This document shows, piece after piece, positions 17,835-26,003 of a stretch of DNA of 50,478 nt. Source of the stretch: an uncultured beta proteobacterium (lineage in GTDB: Bacteria; Pseudomonadota; Gammaproteobacteria; Burkholderiales; Rhodocyclaceae); the NCBI GenBank assembly GCA_903946745.1, contig CAJAWW010000019.1, positions 1-50,478 on the forward strand, in the 5' to 3' direction. The position numbers and the translations under genes were made by a program. Positions within the stretch are counted from its first letter, which is position 1. Each line of letters opens with the position of its first letter. The notes beneath the pieces were generated by a model that saw nothing but the letters and a program-made list of their open reading frames with translations, ran no database searches and was not told where the DNA came from.

Positions 17835-19100
17835 ATGTTTGCAGTCGACATGGGCTTCGAATCGGTGCAGGCATTTCTGACTGCGCTGGGCGTCGGTCTG
17901 CTGATTGGCCTCGAACGCGAACGCCATCTCGACGTCAAGGCCGGCCTGCGCACCTATGCGCTGGTATGCATTCTGGGCTGCCTTTCGGCACTGCTGGCCC
18001 AGGCCAGCAACAGTGGCTGGATACTCGCAGCAGGCCTGCTGGCGGTCGCCGCCATGATGATCGCCGCCATCGTCTCCGATCCGCTTGATGATGGCGATCC
18101 GGGCACTACCTCGGTGGTTGCACTGATGCTGTGCTACGCCCTGGGTGCGGCAACCTGGTATGGCTATGCCTCGCTGGCCGTGATGCTGGCAATTGCCAGT
18201 ACCGTATTGTTGTACTTCAAGGCGCAACTACACGGCATTTCAAAAAGCCTGACCCACACCGACCTGCTTTCCATATTGCAGTTCGGCGTTCTTTCAATGG
18301 TGATTCTTCCAATCCTGCCGAATCGCGACTTCGGCCCCTACAACGCATTGAATCCCCATCAAATCTGGTGGATGGTGGTACTGATCTCGGGCGTATCACT
18401 CGTTGGCTATGGCGCACTGCGCCTGATCGGTGCCCGGCACGGTGCGTCACTGATCGGCATTTTTGGTGGCATTGCCTCATCGACGGCAACCACCGTGATT
18501 TTTTCTCGTCATGCCCGTAGCGATACCAATCTGGTGCGGACTGCCACGGTAGTCGTATTGCTGGCAAATATTGTCGTCATGCTTCGATTGGGTCTTGTTT
18601 CCGCAGTCGTTGCTCCGTCCATTCTGTTGCCCTTGGCGAGCGTGCTGGGCACCGGCATTGTGCTGGGCTTGCTGGTTACATTGTTCGGGTGGCGCCAACT
18701 CGACAATCATGAAATCCTGCCCATGCCCAAAGTCACCAACCCCACGGAAATTCGTACTGCGCTCACCTTCGGCGCAATCTACGCCATCATCCTTGTGCTT
18801 TCGGCGTGGCTGCAGGATGTTGCCGGCAACAAAGGGCTTTATCTCGTGGCACTGGCCTCCGGTCTTACCGATGTCGACGCCATCACCCTGTCTTCGCTGC
18901 GCCTGTTCGGCATCGAAAAGCTCACCATCGGCGAAACAGTGACAGCCATCAGTCTTGCCACGCTGTCGAATCTGGCGTTCAAAACCGGTCTGGTTGTTGT
19001 CATTGGCGGCCCGGCACTGGCTCGCCGCACGCTCCCGGGTCTGGCCGCAATCGCTGTCGGTATTGGTGGAGGTCTATTCGTTTTTCTGTCCAGTGTTTAA
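17835..19100 (+). CDS. MgtC/SapB family membrane protein with DUF4010 domain
   Basis: A 421-residue polytopic membrane protein. Residues about 10-140 are an MgtC/SapB domain (FLTALGVGLLIGLERERHLD is its signature), and the remaining hydrophobic part is DUF4010, with GIFGGIASSTATTVIFSRHA and SGLTDVDAITLSS. The start at 17835 follows GGGGAAAGCGCA; the frame is open to 17778 but that part would overlap ispD. Function is unknown; MgtC proteins are linked to magnesium stress and growth within hosts. A Ppx/GppA-fold exported protein follows in the same direction. Confidence 0.85.
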   Translation: MFAVDMGFESVQAFLTALGVGLLIGLERERHLDVKAGLRTYALVCILGCLSALLAQASNSGWILAAGLLAVAAMMIAAIVSDPLDDGDPGTTSVVALMLCYALGAATWYGYASLAVMLAIASTVLLYFKAQLHGISKSLTHTDLLSILQFGVLSMVILPILPNRDFGPYNALNPHQIWWMVVLISGVSLVGYGALRLIGARHGASLIGIFGGIASSTATTVIFSRHARSDTNLVRTATVVVLLANIVVMLRLGLVSAVVAPSILLPLASVLGTGIVLGLLVTLFGWRQLDNHEILPMPKVTNPTEIRTALTFGAIYAIILVLSAWLQDVAGNKGLYLVALASGLTDVDAITLSSLRLFGIEKLTIGETVTAISLATLSNLAFKTGLVVVIGGPALARRTLPGLAAIAVGIGGGLFVFLSSV

Positions 19101-19125
19101 CGGCCACTGACGACAGCGGAGATAA

Positions 19126-20232
19126 AACTTCTCACAACAGTGCCGCAAGACCATCGGTCTGCTTCTGGGGCTAGCCTGCTGGCTCGCTTCCTCAGTTGTT
19201 TATGCTGAATCCTGCCGGATTGCGTTCGACATGGGCTCTTCAGGAATCCGTGCGGGCGCATCGCACAGCGACACCACCAAGCGGGTCAATGTGGATTACC
19301 TCACGTCCTTGTGGGCAGGCCGCGGCCTTGACGAAACCATTGCAACAACCATTTCCGCACTGCGTGATCTGCCTGCAAAGGCAGGTTTTGCCGTCGAATG
19401 TGCGCGCGTCGGTGGTGGCTTTTCCGCCTGGCGTCTTGCATTGCAACAGGGGGCAACTGATCTCGCCGCAACCCTGCGCCGCATACAAACCGAGAGTGGT
19501 GTCGCCGTGCTCGTCATTCCACAAGAGCAGGAAGGCGCCTACGGCTATTTCGGTGCGAGGCAATGGCTGGGCAGCAGCCTGACGACCACCCATGTACTCG
19601 ATATCGGCGGTGGCAGTCTGCAAATTTCGGGCGCTCACAGCACGTTTGGCGATGCACTGGGACAAAAAATATGGCACCGAACGCTTTGTGACGAGCTTCG
19701 TGCGACGACATCCACGCCATGCGCACTGCAACCGATGACCGACCAGGAACTCACGCGCGCCCGCACGCTTTTGGCGAAGAAACTCAGCGGCATTGCCACC
19801 ACACTGCCCGCGAATGTGACGATGACCGCCATCAGCCGGCCGGTTAGTCGTGGCGTCATGCCCGCCGTGCAGCATCTGGCCGGAGAAACGGCAGCGACAA
19901 AAGTATTGCAGCGATCAACGTTAACCAAGTCCATACAGCGCATCACCGCAATGACGTCCGAAGAAACAGCAACGCTGTTCGGCAGCACGAAAGCCCACGC
20001 CGCCTATTTGTTGTCCGACATGCTGCTGGTCGAAGGGTTACTGCAGGCCACGAATGCAAACGAACTTCACGTTGCCGAACTCGATCTTACCAACCTGCCA
20101 GGATTACTGGCTGACGACCGCGCATTCTTGTGGAGCGATCGCTATGACTGCTATCTGGAGCGACTGCCCAGCTTGGGTCTGGATGCTTACCACAGCGATC
20201 CGGCTAGCTGCATAATGAAGCCAAAACCCTGA
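19126..20232 (+). CDS. Exported Ppx/GppA-fold (actin-like ATPase) protein, start unresolved
   Basis: The frame opens after a stop at 19123-19125. From 19126 it encodes RKTIGLLLGLACWLASSVVY followed by AES, a textbook signal peptide, then RIAFDMGSSGIRAG, the phosphate-1 motif of the Ppx/GppA family, and HVLDIGGGSLQISG, the phosphate-2 motif. No ATG, GTG or TTG exists in frame before Met at 19231, which lies inside the phosphate-1 motif. Translation must therefore use a rare start (ATC 19153, or a codon just after GGAG at 19118), or the sequence has an error. Ppx/GppA enzymes are normally cytoplasmic, so an exported form is unusual. It may be co-transcribed with the DUF4010 gene. The stop touches the palindromic element. 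Confidence 0.7.
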   Translation, partial: NFSQQCRKTIGLLLGLACWLASSVVYAESCRIAFDMGSSGIRAGASHSDTTKRVNVDYLTSLWAGRGLDETIATTISALRDLPAKAGFAVECARVGGGFSAWRLALQQGATDLAATLRRIQTESGVAVLVIPQEQEGAYGYFGARQWLGSSLTTTHVLDIGGGSLQISGAHSTFGDALGQKIWHRTLCDELRATTSTPCALQPMTDQELTRARTLLAKKLSGIATTLPANVTMTAISRPVSRGVMPAVQHLAGETAATKVLQRSTLTKSIQRITAMTSEETATLFGSTKAHAAYLLSDMLLVEGLLQATNANELHVAELDLTNLPGLLADDRAFLWSDRYDCYLERLPSLGLDAYHSDPASCIMKPKP

Positions 20233-20375
20233 GAACGTGTTTTGAAAGTTACTGCGCGCCCGAATTGCGGCGTTGCGCGGTGCTCAGAATACTCATGTAC
20301 TCAAGTACATTCCGTTTCCTGCGCTCCGTGCGCCTTGCACTTCGGTCTGCTCGCTACACTTTCAAAACACGTTCT
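20232..20375. repeat. 144-bp palindromic (MITE-like) element
   Basis: The 18-bp arms AGAACGTGTTTTGAAAGT (20232-20249) and ACTTTCAAAACACGTTCT (20358-20375) are perfect inverted copies. The interior shows further imperfect pairing (CCGAATTGCGGCG on the left against CGCCTTGCACTTCGG on the right) around a central GTACTCAAGTAC palindrome. The element begins at the last base of the upstream stop codon and ends 14 bases before the next start. It would fold into a long hairpin in RNA. Its shape is that of an intergenic non-autonomous mobile repeat; no transposase is encoded. Confidence 0.75.
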
Positions 20376-20389
20376 GAAGGATTCTGACG

Positions 20390-21517
20390 ATGACCAGCTT
20401 ATTCACCGCGCTTCAAATCGGCAATCTCACACTGCCGAACCGCATTCTGATGGCGCCACTAACGCGCTGCCGCGCAGATGCCGATCATGTGCCAACTCCG
20501 CTGATGGCCGAGCACTATGCCCAGCGCGCCAGCGCAGGCCTCATCATCGCCGAAGCTACCATGGTGATGGAAGGAAATTCAGCGTTTTGGATGGAACCCG
20601 GTATTTACTCGGCAGCGCAGGTTGCGGGGTGGAAGCAGGTCACTGACGCCGTACACGCTGCCGGTGGTCATATCTTCCTTCAGTTGTGGCATGGTGGGCG
20701 CGCTTGCCATCCATTGCTTAACGGCGGTGTGCAACCCGTCGCACCCAGCCCCATTGCCATTTCTGGCGACGAAGTGCTTACCCCAGAGGGCAAAAAGCCC
20801 TACGTCACACCGCGTGAGCTGTGCGACGACGAATTGCCAGAGATTGTCGCCGGATTCAAGAAGGCCGCCGAACATGCCTTGGCAGCGGGGTTTGATGGCG
20901 TCGAGGTCCATGGTGCCAACGGCTATTTGCTCGACGAATTTTTGCGCGACGGAGCCAACAAGCGTGGCGGCGCTTATGGCGGCAGCGTTGAAAACCGTGC
21001 GAGATTGATGTTGGAAGTCATCGCCGCCGTCAGCGGTGTATGGGGTAGCCAGCGTGTCGGACTTCGCATATCCCCGCTCAACAGCTACAACAGCATGATC
21101 GACAGCGCCCCGGTCGGGCTGGCTACATGGCTTGCCAGCCGCCTCAACGCCTGCGACCTGGCCTACCTACACGTCATGCGTGGGGATTTCATGCAACAAC
21201 AATGCGGTGACGTGCTGACGCCGATTCGTGCCCAGTACCAAGGTGTGCTGATCGCCAACATGGGCTACACAAGCGACGAGGCCGACGCAGCCATCGTGGC
21301 CGGAAGTGTCGATGCCGTCGCCTTCGGCACGGGATTTATTGCCAACCCAGATCTGCCGGCTCGCATCAGGGCAGGCGCACCACTGAACCTGTTAAACCCG
21401 GCGACATTTTATTCCCCGGGGCCGGAAGGCTATACCGACTACCCTGCGTTGCCGGCAGCGACTACGCTACCATCATCTGCCGTAGCGGGCTCCAGCGCCG
21501 GGTCAGCCGCAAGCTGA
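20390..21517 (+). CDS. Old Yellow Enzyme family alkene reductase (NemA-like)
   Basis: A 375-residue FMN-dependent reductase of the OYE family, acting with NAD(P)H on activated alkenes, nitro compounds or nitrate esters. T25 in MAPLTRCRA would contact FMN; H174 and N177 in VEVHGANGYLLDEFLRDG bind the substrate carbonyl, with Y179 as the usual proton-donor position. NKRGGAYGGSVENRARLMLE is the family signature. The last 26 residues (Ala/Ser-rich) are an extension that overlaps the convergent small gene. The start has GAAGGA upstream, just after the palindromic element. Confidence 0.93.
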   Translation: MTSLFTALQIGNLTLPNRILMAPLTRCRADADHVPTPLMAEHYAQRASAGLIIAEATMVMEGNSAFWMEPGIYSAAQVAGWKQVTDAVHAAGGHIFLQLWHGGRACHPLLNGGVQPVAPSPIAISGDEVLTPEGKKPYVTPRELCDDELPEIVAGFKKAAEHALAAGFDGVEVHGANGYLLDEFLRDGANKRGGAYGGSVENRARLMLEVIAAVSGVWGSQRVGLRISPLNSYNSMIDSAPVGLATWLASRLNACDLAYLHVMRGDFMQQQCGDVLTPIRAQYQGVLIANMGYTSDEADAAIVAGSVDAVAFGTGFIANPDLPARIRAGAPLNLLNPATFYSPGPEGYTDYPALPAATTLPSSAVAGSSAGSAAS

Positions 21518-21624
21518 TCCTCTCCAGCCTTGGCGGCTACCTTTTGCCGCCGCTTTTCTTCCTGTTTGTTTTTCTTTGCCAGATCTCTCTGACGTTTTTC
21601 GAACTGATAGTTTGGTTTAGCCAA
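21439..21624 (-). CDS. Small basic conserved protein (61 residues), overlaps OYE tail
   Basis: Begins MAKPNYQFEKRQRDLAKKNK, a signature I recognise from short uncharacterised proteobacterial proteins, then QEEKRRQK and an acidic, Ala-rich tail. It is highly charged, probably helical, and may bind nucleic acid, but no function is known. Its last 26 codons lie antisense to the last codons of the OYE gene (21439-21517), so one DNA stretch codes on both strands. Confidence 0.7.
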   Translation of the reverse strand: MAKPNYQFEKRQRDLAKKNKQEEKRRQKVAAKAGEDQLAADPALEPATADDGSVVAAGNAG

Positions 21625-21773
21625 GTGGTTACCTTTTATCGCGGCAAGTTCAGATCGGGAATGCTACAAATACCCGGGCATCCGGTGTGTCTGCATTCTC
21701 CCACGCAATGCGACACCCGCCAACCAGCAATGCAAACTTGGCAACGCAAACTTGGTAACACAAACTCGACAAA

Positions 21774-23606
21774 TCAAGCATCCAATGTTGCTTGCAGCAC
21801 ACCGCGCAACGCATTGCAAACCAGAATTTCATCCGCCCGGTGCAGGTCGGCAGGCGTCACCACGCATTCGCTGGCGTGCAGCGCAGCATCCTCCAGCATC
21901 AAGCCCCGCATGATGCCAGGCAACACCCCGCAGTGCAGGGCTGGCGTGCGCCATTCCCCGTCGATGCGCACAAATACATTGCTGCGCGCACCCTCGGTCA
22001 GTTCGCCTCGCTGATTGAAAAACAGCATATCGAAGGCTCCTTGCTGCTCAGCGAATCTCAGCGCACCTTCGTAATGACATCGCAACGTGGTCTTGTGCCG
22101 CAGTATCAACTGATCGGTATCAAGCGGCACAGACGCCAGTAACAGCCGTACCGGTTCCGTTGGTGGCGAATCCAATGGCGAGATCGAAATCTCGACCCCA
22201 CCGCGCTCCGCCAACGATAAACGCACCCGGTACGGTTGCGCCTCTGGCAGGTGTTCGATTGCATCATCCAGCCTCGTCAGAAGCTCTGCTTGCGGAAAAA
22301 CGAATCCAAGCGATGCCGCAGAGGAGGCAAGACGAGCGAGATGACGCTCACGATGCCGAATTCCGCCATCGCGGGTTGCATACATGGTTTCCAGCAGCGA
22401 GAAACCGGCACCGATGCCAACTAGAAACTGCGCCTTCATTTCACACTCAGCGCGCTCGTCTACGGCATCGCTATCGGCAACAATTCCTGCACCAATACCC
22501 AGCCGCCCCGCACGAAAACCCTCGCTGGCGAGCCCCATGCACAGCGTGCGAATAGCCACCGACAGACAAAAATCACCACACGCGCGCCCGTTTTTTGGTA
22601 CATCGATCCAGCCGATGGTGCCGCAATACAAACCACGCGCATCCGATTCAAGCGCCGCAATCAGCTCCATAGTGTGATGCTTGGGCGCTCCGGTGACAGA
22701 CCCACAAGGAAAAACTGCCCGCAATACATCCGAAAATTCACAATCGTCTCGCAGTTGGGCGGTCACGGTGGATGTCATCTGGAACACGCTCGGGTAGGTT
22801 TCGACAGAAAACAGTTGCGGCACCTTGACGCTGCCAACCTCAGCGATGCGACCCAGATCATTGCGCAAAAGATCTACGATCATGACATTTTCGGCACGGC
22901 ACTTTTCGCCCGCCAGTGAAGCCACCGCACGGGCGTCGACCAACGCATCACCGGTACGTGCGGCGGTTCCTTTCATCGGCTGCGCTGTGAGAACACCATC
23001 GATATTCCGGATCAACAGCTCCGGAGAAAACGACAACACATATTCATGATCGCCCCCCGCAGGCAATGCAATCAACGCACCATAGCCGACGGGCTGGCGC
23101 TGGCGTAACTGGCGATACAGCAGCAGCGGATCGCCGCACGTAGCGAAGTCGAGTCGATAGCTATAGTTAACCTGATAGGTCTCGCCGTCACGAATGGCTT
23201 TGTGTATGCGCTGAATGGCGCTCTCGAAGGCGGTCTCATCGACCGTAGCCCGCACATTCAATACGCCAGCCGCCTCCTGCGGCGCACAAAGCTCTGCGCC
23301 GGCACGTTCCAGCCAGGCATCGACACCGGTTGCATCGAGTTTTTGCAGATGTGTGAACATCAACACACGCAGGCAACCGTCACCATGCGGCGAAGGCAGG
23401 CCGAGAAGGCGCATACCCCACTCGTAATCAGCCATCACCACGGCGTGGTATCCGTCACGCTGTGCCTTTGCAACGGCAACCCAGACGGTGCTCAGTTGCG
23501 CCGGATCATCACACCGCAGCTCGCATAAAAAACCTGTATAGAGCCGACTGGACTGACATGGGGGCGTCGAGGAATAGTCGTCAAGCAACGCAAAGCAATT
23601 CATCAA
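21774..23606 (-). CDS. pabBC: Fused aminodeoxychorismate synthase component I / aminodeoxychorismate lyase
   Basis: A 610-residue fusion for 4-aminobenzoate (folate precursor) synthesis. Residues about 1-375 are a PabB chorismate-binding domain, with ETYQVNYSYRLDF, LTAQPMKGTAARTG and FPCGSVTGAPKHHTMELI. From about 395 (FSLLETMYATRDGGIRHRER) comes a fold-type IV PLP enzyme, PabC, with the catalytic Lys in LILRHKTTLRCHYEGAL and the NQRGELTEGARSNVFV motif. Such fusions are common in betaproteobacteria. The partner glutaminase PabA is not in the window. Start at 23606 or 23603. It stands alone between two small intergenic gaps. Confidence 0.93.
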   Translation of the reverse strand: MMNCFALLDDYSSTPPCQSSRLYTGFLCELRCDDPAQLSTVWVAVAKAQRDGYHAVVMADYEWGMRLLGLPSPHGDGCLRVLMFTHLQKLDATGVDAWLERAGAELCAPQEAAGVLNVRATVDETAFESAIQRIHKAIRDGETYQVNYSYRLDFATCGDPLLLYRQLRQRQPVGYGALIALPAGGDHEYVLSFSPELLIRNIDGVLTAQPMKGTAARTGDALVDARAVASLAGEKCRAENVMIVDLLRNDLGRIAEVGSVKVPQLFSVETYPSVFQMTSTVTAQLRDDCEFSDVLRAVFPCGSVTGAPKHHTMELIAALESDARGLYCGTIGWIDVPKNGRACGDFCLSVAIRTLCMGLASEGFRAGRLGIGAGIVADSDAVDERAECEMKAQFLVGIGAGFSLLETMYATRDGGIRHRERHLARLASSAASLGFVFPQAELLTRLDDAIEHLPEAQPYRVRLSLAERGGVEISISPLDSPPTEPVRLLLASVPLDTDQLILRHKTTLRCHYEGALRFAEQQGAFDMLFFNQRGELTEGARSNVFVRIDGEWRTPALHCGVLPGIMRGLMLEDAALHASECVVTPADLHRADEILVCNALRGVLQATLDA

Positions 23607-23722
23607 CGTAGTCTACCTGTACGCCCCAAACTTTCCTCTGTAAAAAAATGAGCGCGCCGATGGTTCACCGTCGACTTTTTGATAGGCTTTCAGACGTTTT
23701 GAGGTACAGTCGATCCCACAAC

Positions 23723-23748
23723 CGTTGTATGTACAAAGCAATACAACG
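23723..23748. promoter_or_regulatory. Inverted repeat upstream of the soluble kinase gene
   Basis: CGTTGTAT (23723-23730) and ATACAACG (23741-23748) form a perfect 8-bp inverted repeat with a 10-base spacer, 40 bp before the kinase start. It could be a protein-binding site or a hairpin in the 5' leader. No assignment is possible. Confidence 0.4.
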
Positions 23749-23788
23749 TGCCGCACATTGACGGCCATTCGTCAAACAGGAGGTGAGG

Positions 23789-24406
23789 GTGAAAAAAGAA
23801 CTCGACGTACTGGCATCGGCAATTCACGACGCGAAGAACCAGTTGTTTTTTGCCGAAACGGCAGCTGCTGAAATTTCCGCACGCGAAAATATTGACCTGG
23901 GTCAGATCAGATCTGCCATCGAACAGGCCAATTCTAGGCTAATCAATGCCCTGACTTTTTATCGCGTCATGGATGAGGGTCTGGGGGTCGCCATTTCGAT
24001 CGTACCGGTCACCGATGTCATGGAAGACGGATTGGCGCTGTGTGGTGAACAGTTACGGCAACTCGGCATTGATGTACAGATAAATTCCACGACGGATGCG
24101 ATCTGGCCGATTGATCGCGATCTCATCATTGACATGATGAATAACGCCATGCAGAACGCCGGTCGCCATGCACGCCACTCAATTCGAATTTCGGCCAGAG
24201 AAGAAGATGGCTGGTTGGTCATGACTGTGGAGGACGATGGCCCCGGCGTTCCCGTGGGCGATGCATGGAAGGCGCGTGCCGGGATAGGTCTGTTCGTTGC
24301 TGAACGCGTTGCCGCACTGCACCGACGGCACGAACGGGAAGGCAGAATCTGTCTCTACAACGGTGGTGAGCTGGGTGGTGCTGTGTTTGAGTTGTGGTTG
24401 CCATAG
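23789..24406 (+). CDS. Minimal soluble histidine kinase-like protein
   Basis: A 205-residue protein with no signal peptide or membrane segment. GTG 23789 is preferred because AGGAGG ends six bases upstream. A short helical region with H13 in SAIHDAKNQLFF looks like a reduced dimerisation/phosphoacceptor helix. The ATPase domain follows with N box IIDMMNNAMQNAGRHA, G1 VEDDGPGVP and G2 ARAGIGLFVAERVA. The next gene encodes a response regulator and is probably its partner. With no sensor domain, the signal must come from another protein or from the TPR region of the partner. Confidence 0.8.
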   Translation: MKKELDVLASAIHDAKNQLFFAETAAAEISARENIDLGQIRSAIEQANSRLINALTFYRVMDEGLGVAISIVPVTDVMEDGLALCGEQLRQLGIDVQINSTTDAIWPIDRDLIIDMMNNAMQNAGRHARHSIRISAREEDGWLVMTVEDDGPGVPVGDAWKARAGIGLFVAERVAALHRRHEREGRICLYNGGELGGAVFELWLP

Positions 24407-24445
24407 CGCTTTCTGTCGTAGCGTCCCGCTAACGAGCCCGATTAC

Positions 24446-25783
24446 ATGGCCAGTATGATCGATTACAGCAAATACCGTTTTCTGGTCGTTGATGACCAGC
24501 CGATGGTACGTCAGAGCCTGCGTGCATCCATTCAAACCATGGGCGGCTTTGTCGTCGACGTGGCGCAGTCCTACGTCGAGGCCATCCGTCGTATCCGTAC
24601 CGTTACGCCAGAAATTCTGCTGGTCGATTACATGCTCGGTGACGGACGAACCGGCCAACAATTGCTGGAAGAAATCCGTCGTTTCAATCTGCTTCCTGAC
24701 GAAGCCGTCTTCATCATGGTTACCGCCGAGCAGAGCTATGAGCAAGTCGTTTCTGCCGTCGAACTGGTGCCGGATGACTACGTCCTCAAGCCCTTCTCAC
24801 CCGAACTGCTGCATGTCCGGCTCGATCGCCTGATCCGCAAAAAGATGATGCTCTACCCGTTTTTCGTCGCGCGCCGGGAAAGTCGCGTTGACGATGCGCG
24901 TGATTTCATCACACGTAATCTGCTTAATCCGGAATTCGCGCATTACAAAATTGATCTGATGCGTTGCCGCGCCGAACTTGATTTATCGACCGGCAACCAC
25001 TCCGTAGCAGAAGCCTCGTATCAGAGCATTCTCGACATTCATGAATTCCCCTGGGCAAAAATTGGTCTTGCGCAGGCTTTGATCGGTCAAAACAAACTCG
25101 ATCAAGCCAAAGTCTTGGTCGATGCCGTGGTGGCAAGATCGCCGATGTTCTTTGCCGCATTTGATCTCAAGGCCGCCTTGTGTACTCGCCTGGGCGAACA
25201 TGGCGAAGCACAGGATATTCTGGAGCAAACGTCGGGACGCTCTCCGCGCAACTACCTTCGCAAACGGCAACTGGCTCAAGCCGCACGCGCCAACGGCAAC
25301 ACTGGCCGAGCTCAACAGTTGATGGAAGAAATCATCGCCAATGACACCACACCGGGCGCGGTGTTGGTGATCGATCATCTGAATCTGGCACGTAGCGCAT
25401 TCGATGCCGGGGATCCACTCACCGCAGAGCGAGCCGTGCGCCGTGCTGCGACATTCGAGGTCATGGACTTCAGTGATCGCCTGACCTTCACAGCCCTGTT
25501 TGCGCTCATCGTGCCTGATGAGGGTCGCATCGATTTTCACGGACTACGCGATATCTGGCTGACCACACCACTGAGTCCGGAGGGTTTTCTCGACCCCATA
25601 CGCGCTGCGTGCGCCATCAATTCATTTGAACTCGCCGACAACATCGCGTTGCGGCTATTGAATCATCCCGGCGTTAAAACGGTATTCAAGCAAATCCGCG
25701 ACATGTATGTTGGCGGCGGGCGTGAGCTACAGTTTCGCGAAATCCAAAAACGTGCTGCGCTGGAGCGAATCACTACCGAATAA
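24446..25783 (+). CDS. Response regulator with C-terminal TPR domain
   Basis: A 445-residue protein. The receiver domain (residues about 10-130) has D16/D17 in FLVVDDQPM, phospho-acceptor D61 in EILLVDYMLGDGRTG, and the conserved Lys in DDYVLKPFSPE. The remaining ~300 residues are helical repeats of TPR character (ASYQSILDIHEFPWAKIGLA, GEHGEAQDILEQ, GNTGRAQQLMEEI). There is no DNA-binding domain, so output is probably protein-protein contact. It follows the soluble kinase by 39 bases and ends at a strong terminator. Confidence 0.85.
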   Translation: MASMIDYSKYRFLVVDDQPMVRQSLRASIQTMGGFVVDVAQSYVEAIRRIRTVTPEILLVDYMLGDGRTGQQLLEEIRRFNLLPDEAVFIMVTAEQSYEQVVSAVELVPDDYVLKPFSPELLHVRLDRLIRKKMMLYPFFVARRESRVDDARDFITRNLLNPEFAHYKIDLMRCRAELDLSTGNHSVAEASYQSILDIHEFPWAKIGLAQALIGQNKLDQAKVLVDAVVARSPMFFAAFDLKAALCTRLGEHGEAQDILEQTSGRSPRNYLRKRQLAQAARANGNTGRAQQLMEEIIANDTTPGAVLVIDHLNLARSAFDAGDPLTAERAVRRAATFEVMDFSDRLTFTALFALIVPDEGRIDFHGLRDIWLTTPLSPEGFLDPIRAACAINSFELADNIALRLLNHPGVKTVFKQIRDMYVGGGRELQFREIQKRAALERITTE

Positions 25784-25786
25784 AAC

Positions 25787-25826
25787 AAAAAAGGCTTACA
25801 GAGAAAATCTGCAAGCCTTTGTTTTA
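25787..25826. terminator. Bidirectional terminator between the TPR regulator and tRNA-His
   Basis: AAGGCTTACAGA (25791-25802) pairs with TCTGCAAGCCTT (25808-25819) with one mismatch. An A run precedes it and a T-rich run follows, so it can end both the plus-strand regulator gene and the minus-strand tRNA-His transcript. Confidence 0.8.
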
Positions 25827-25827
25827 C

Positions 25828-25904
25828 TGGGGTGACTGATGGGGCTCGAACCCACGACAACCGGAATCACAATCCGGGACTCTACCAACTGAGCTACAGC
25901 CACC
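25828..25904 (-). tRNA. tRNA-His (anticodon GTG)
   Basis: On the minus strand the cloverleaf starts GTGGCTGTAGCTCAGTTGG. The anticodon stem CCGGA/TCCGG holds the loop TTGTGAT, giving anticodon GTG. The T arm is CGTGGGTTCGAGCCCCA and the acceptor end CAGTCAC-C-CCA has an encoded CCA (25830-25828). The extra G at 25904, opposite C73, is the G-1 typical of tRNA-His. Confidence 0.96.
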
Positions 25905-26003
25905 ACTTGAAGCTTTACAACCAGAGGACGAATTATCGGAGAAGGCCGCAAAAGAATCAAGTTCGTTCCGAACTTTTCATCTTGCACGCTCTCTCGTCGC
26001 CAA

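Noticed and set aside
21690-21770. Short near-repeats of GCAAACTTGG / CACAAACT
   Set aside because: Only two or three short copies without regular spacing; not a CRISPR or a mobile element. No CRISPR array was seen anywhere in the window.
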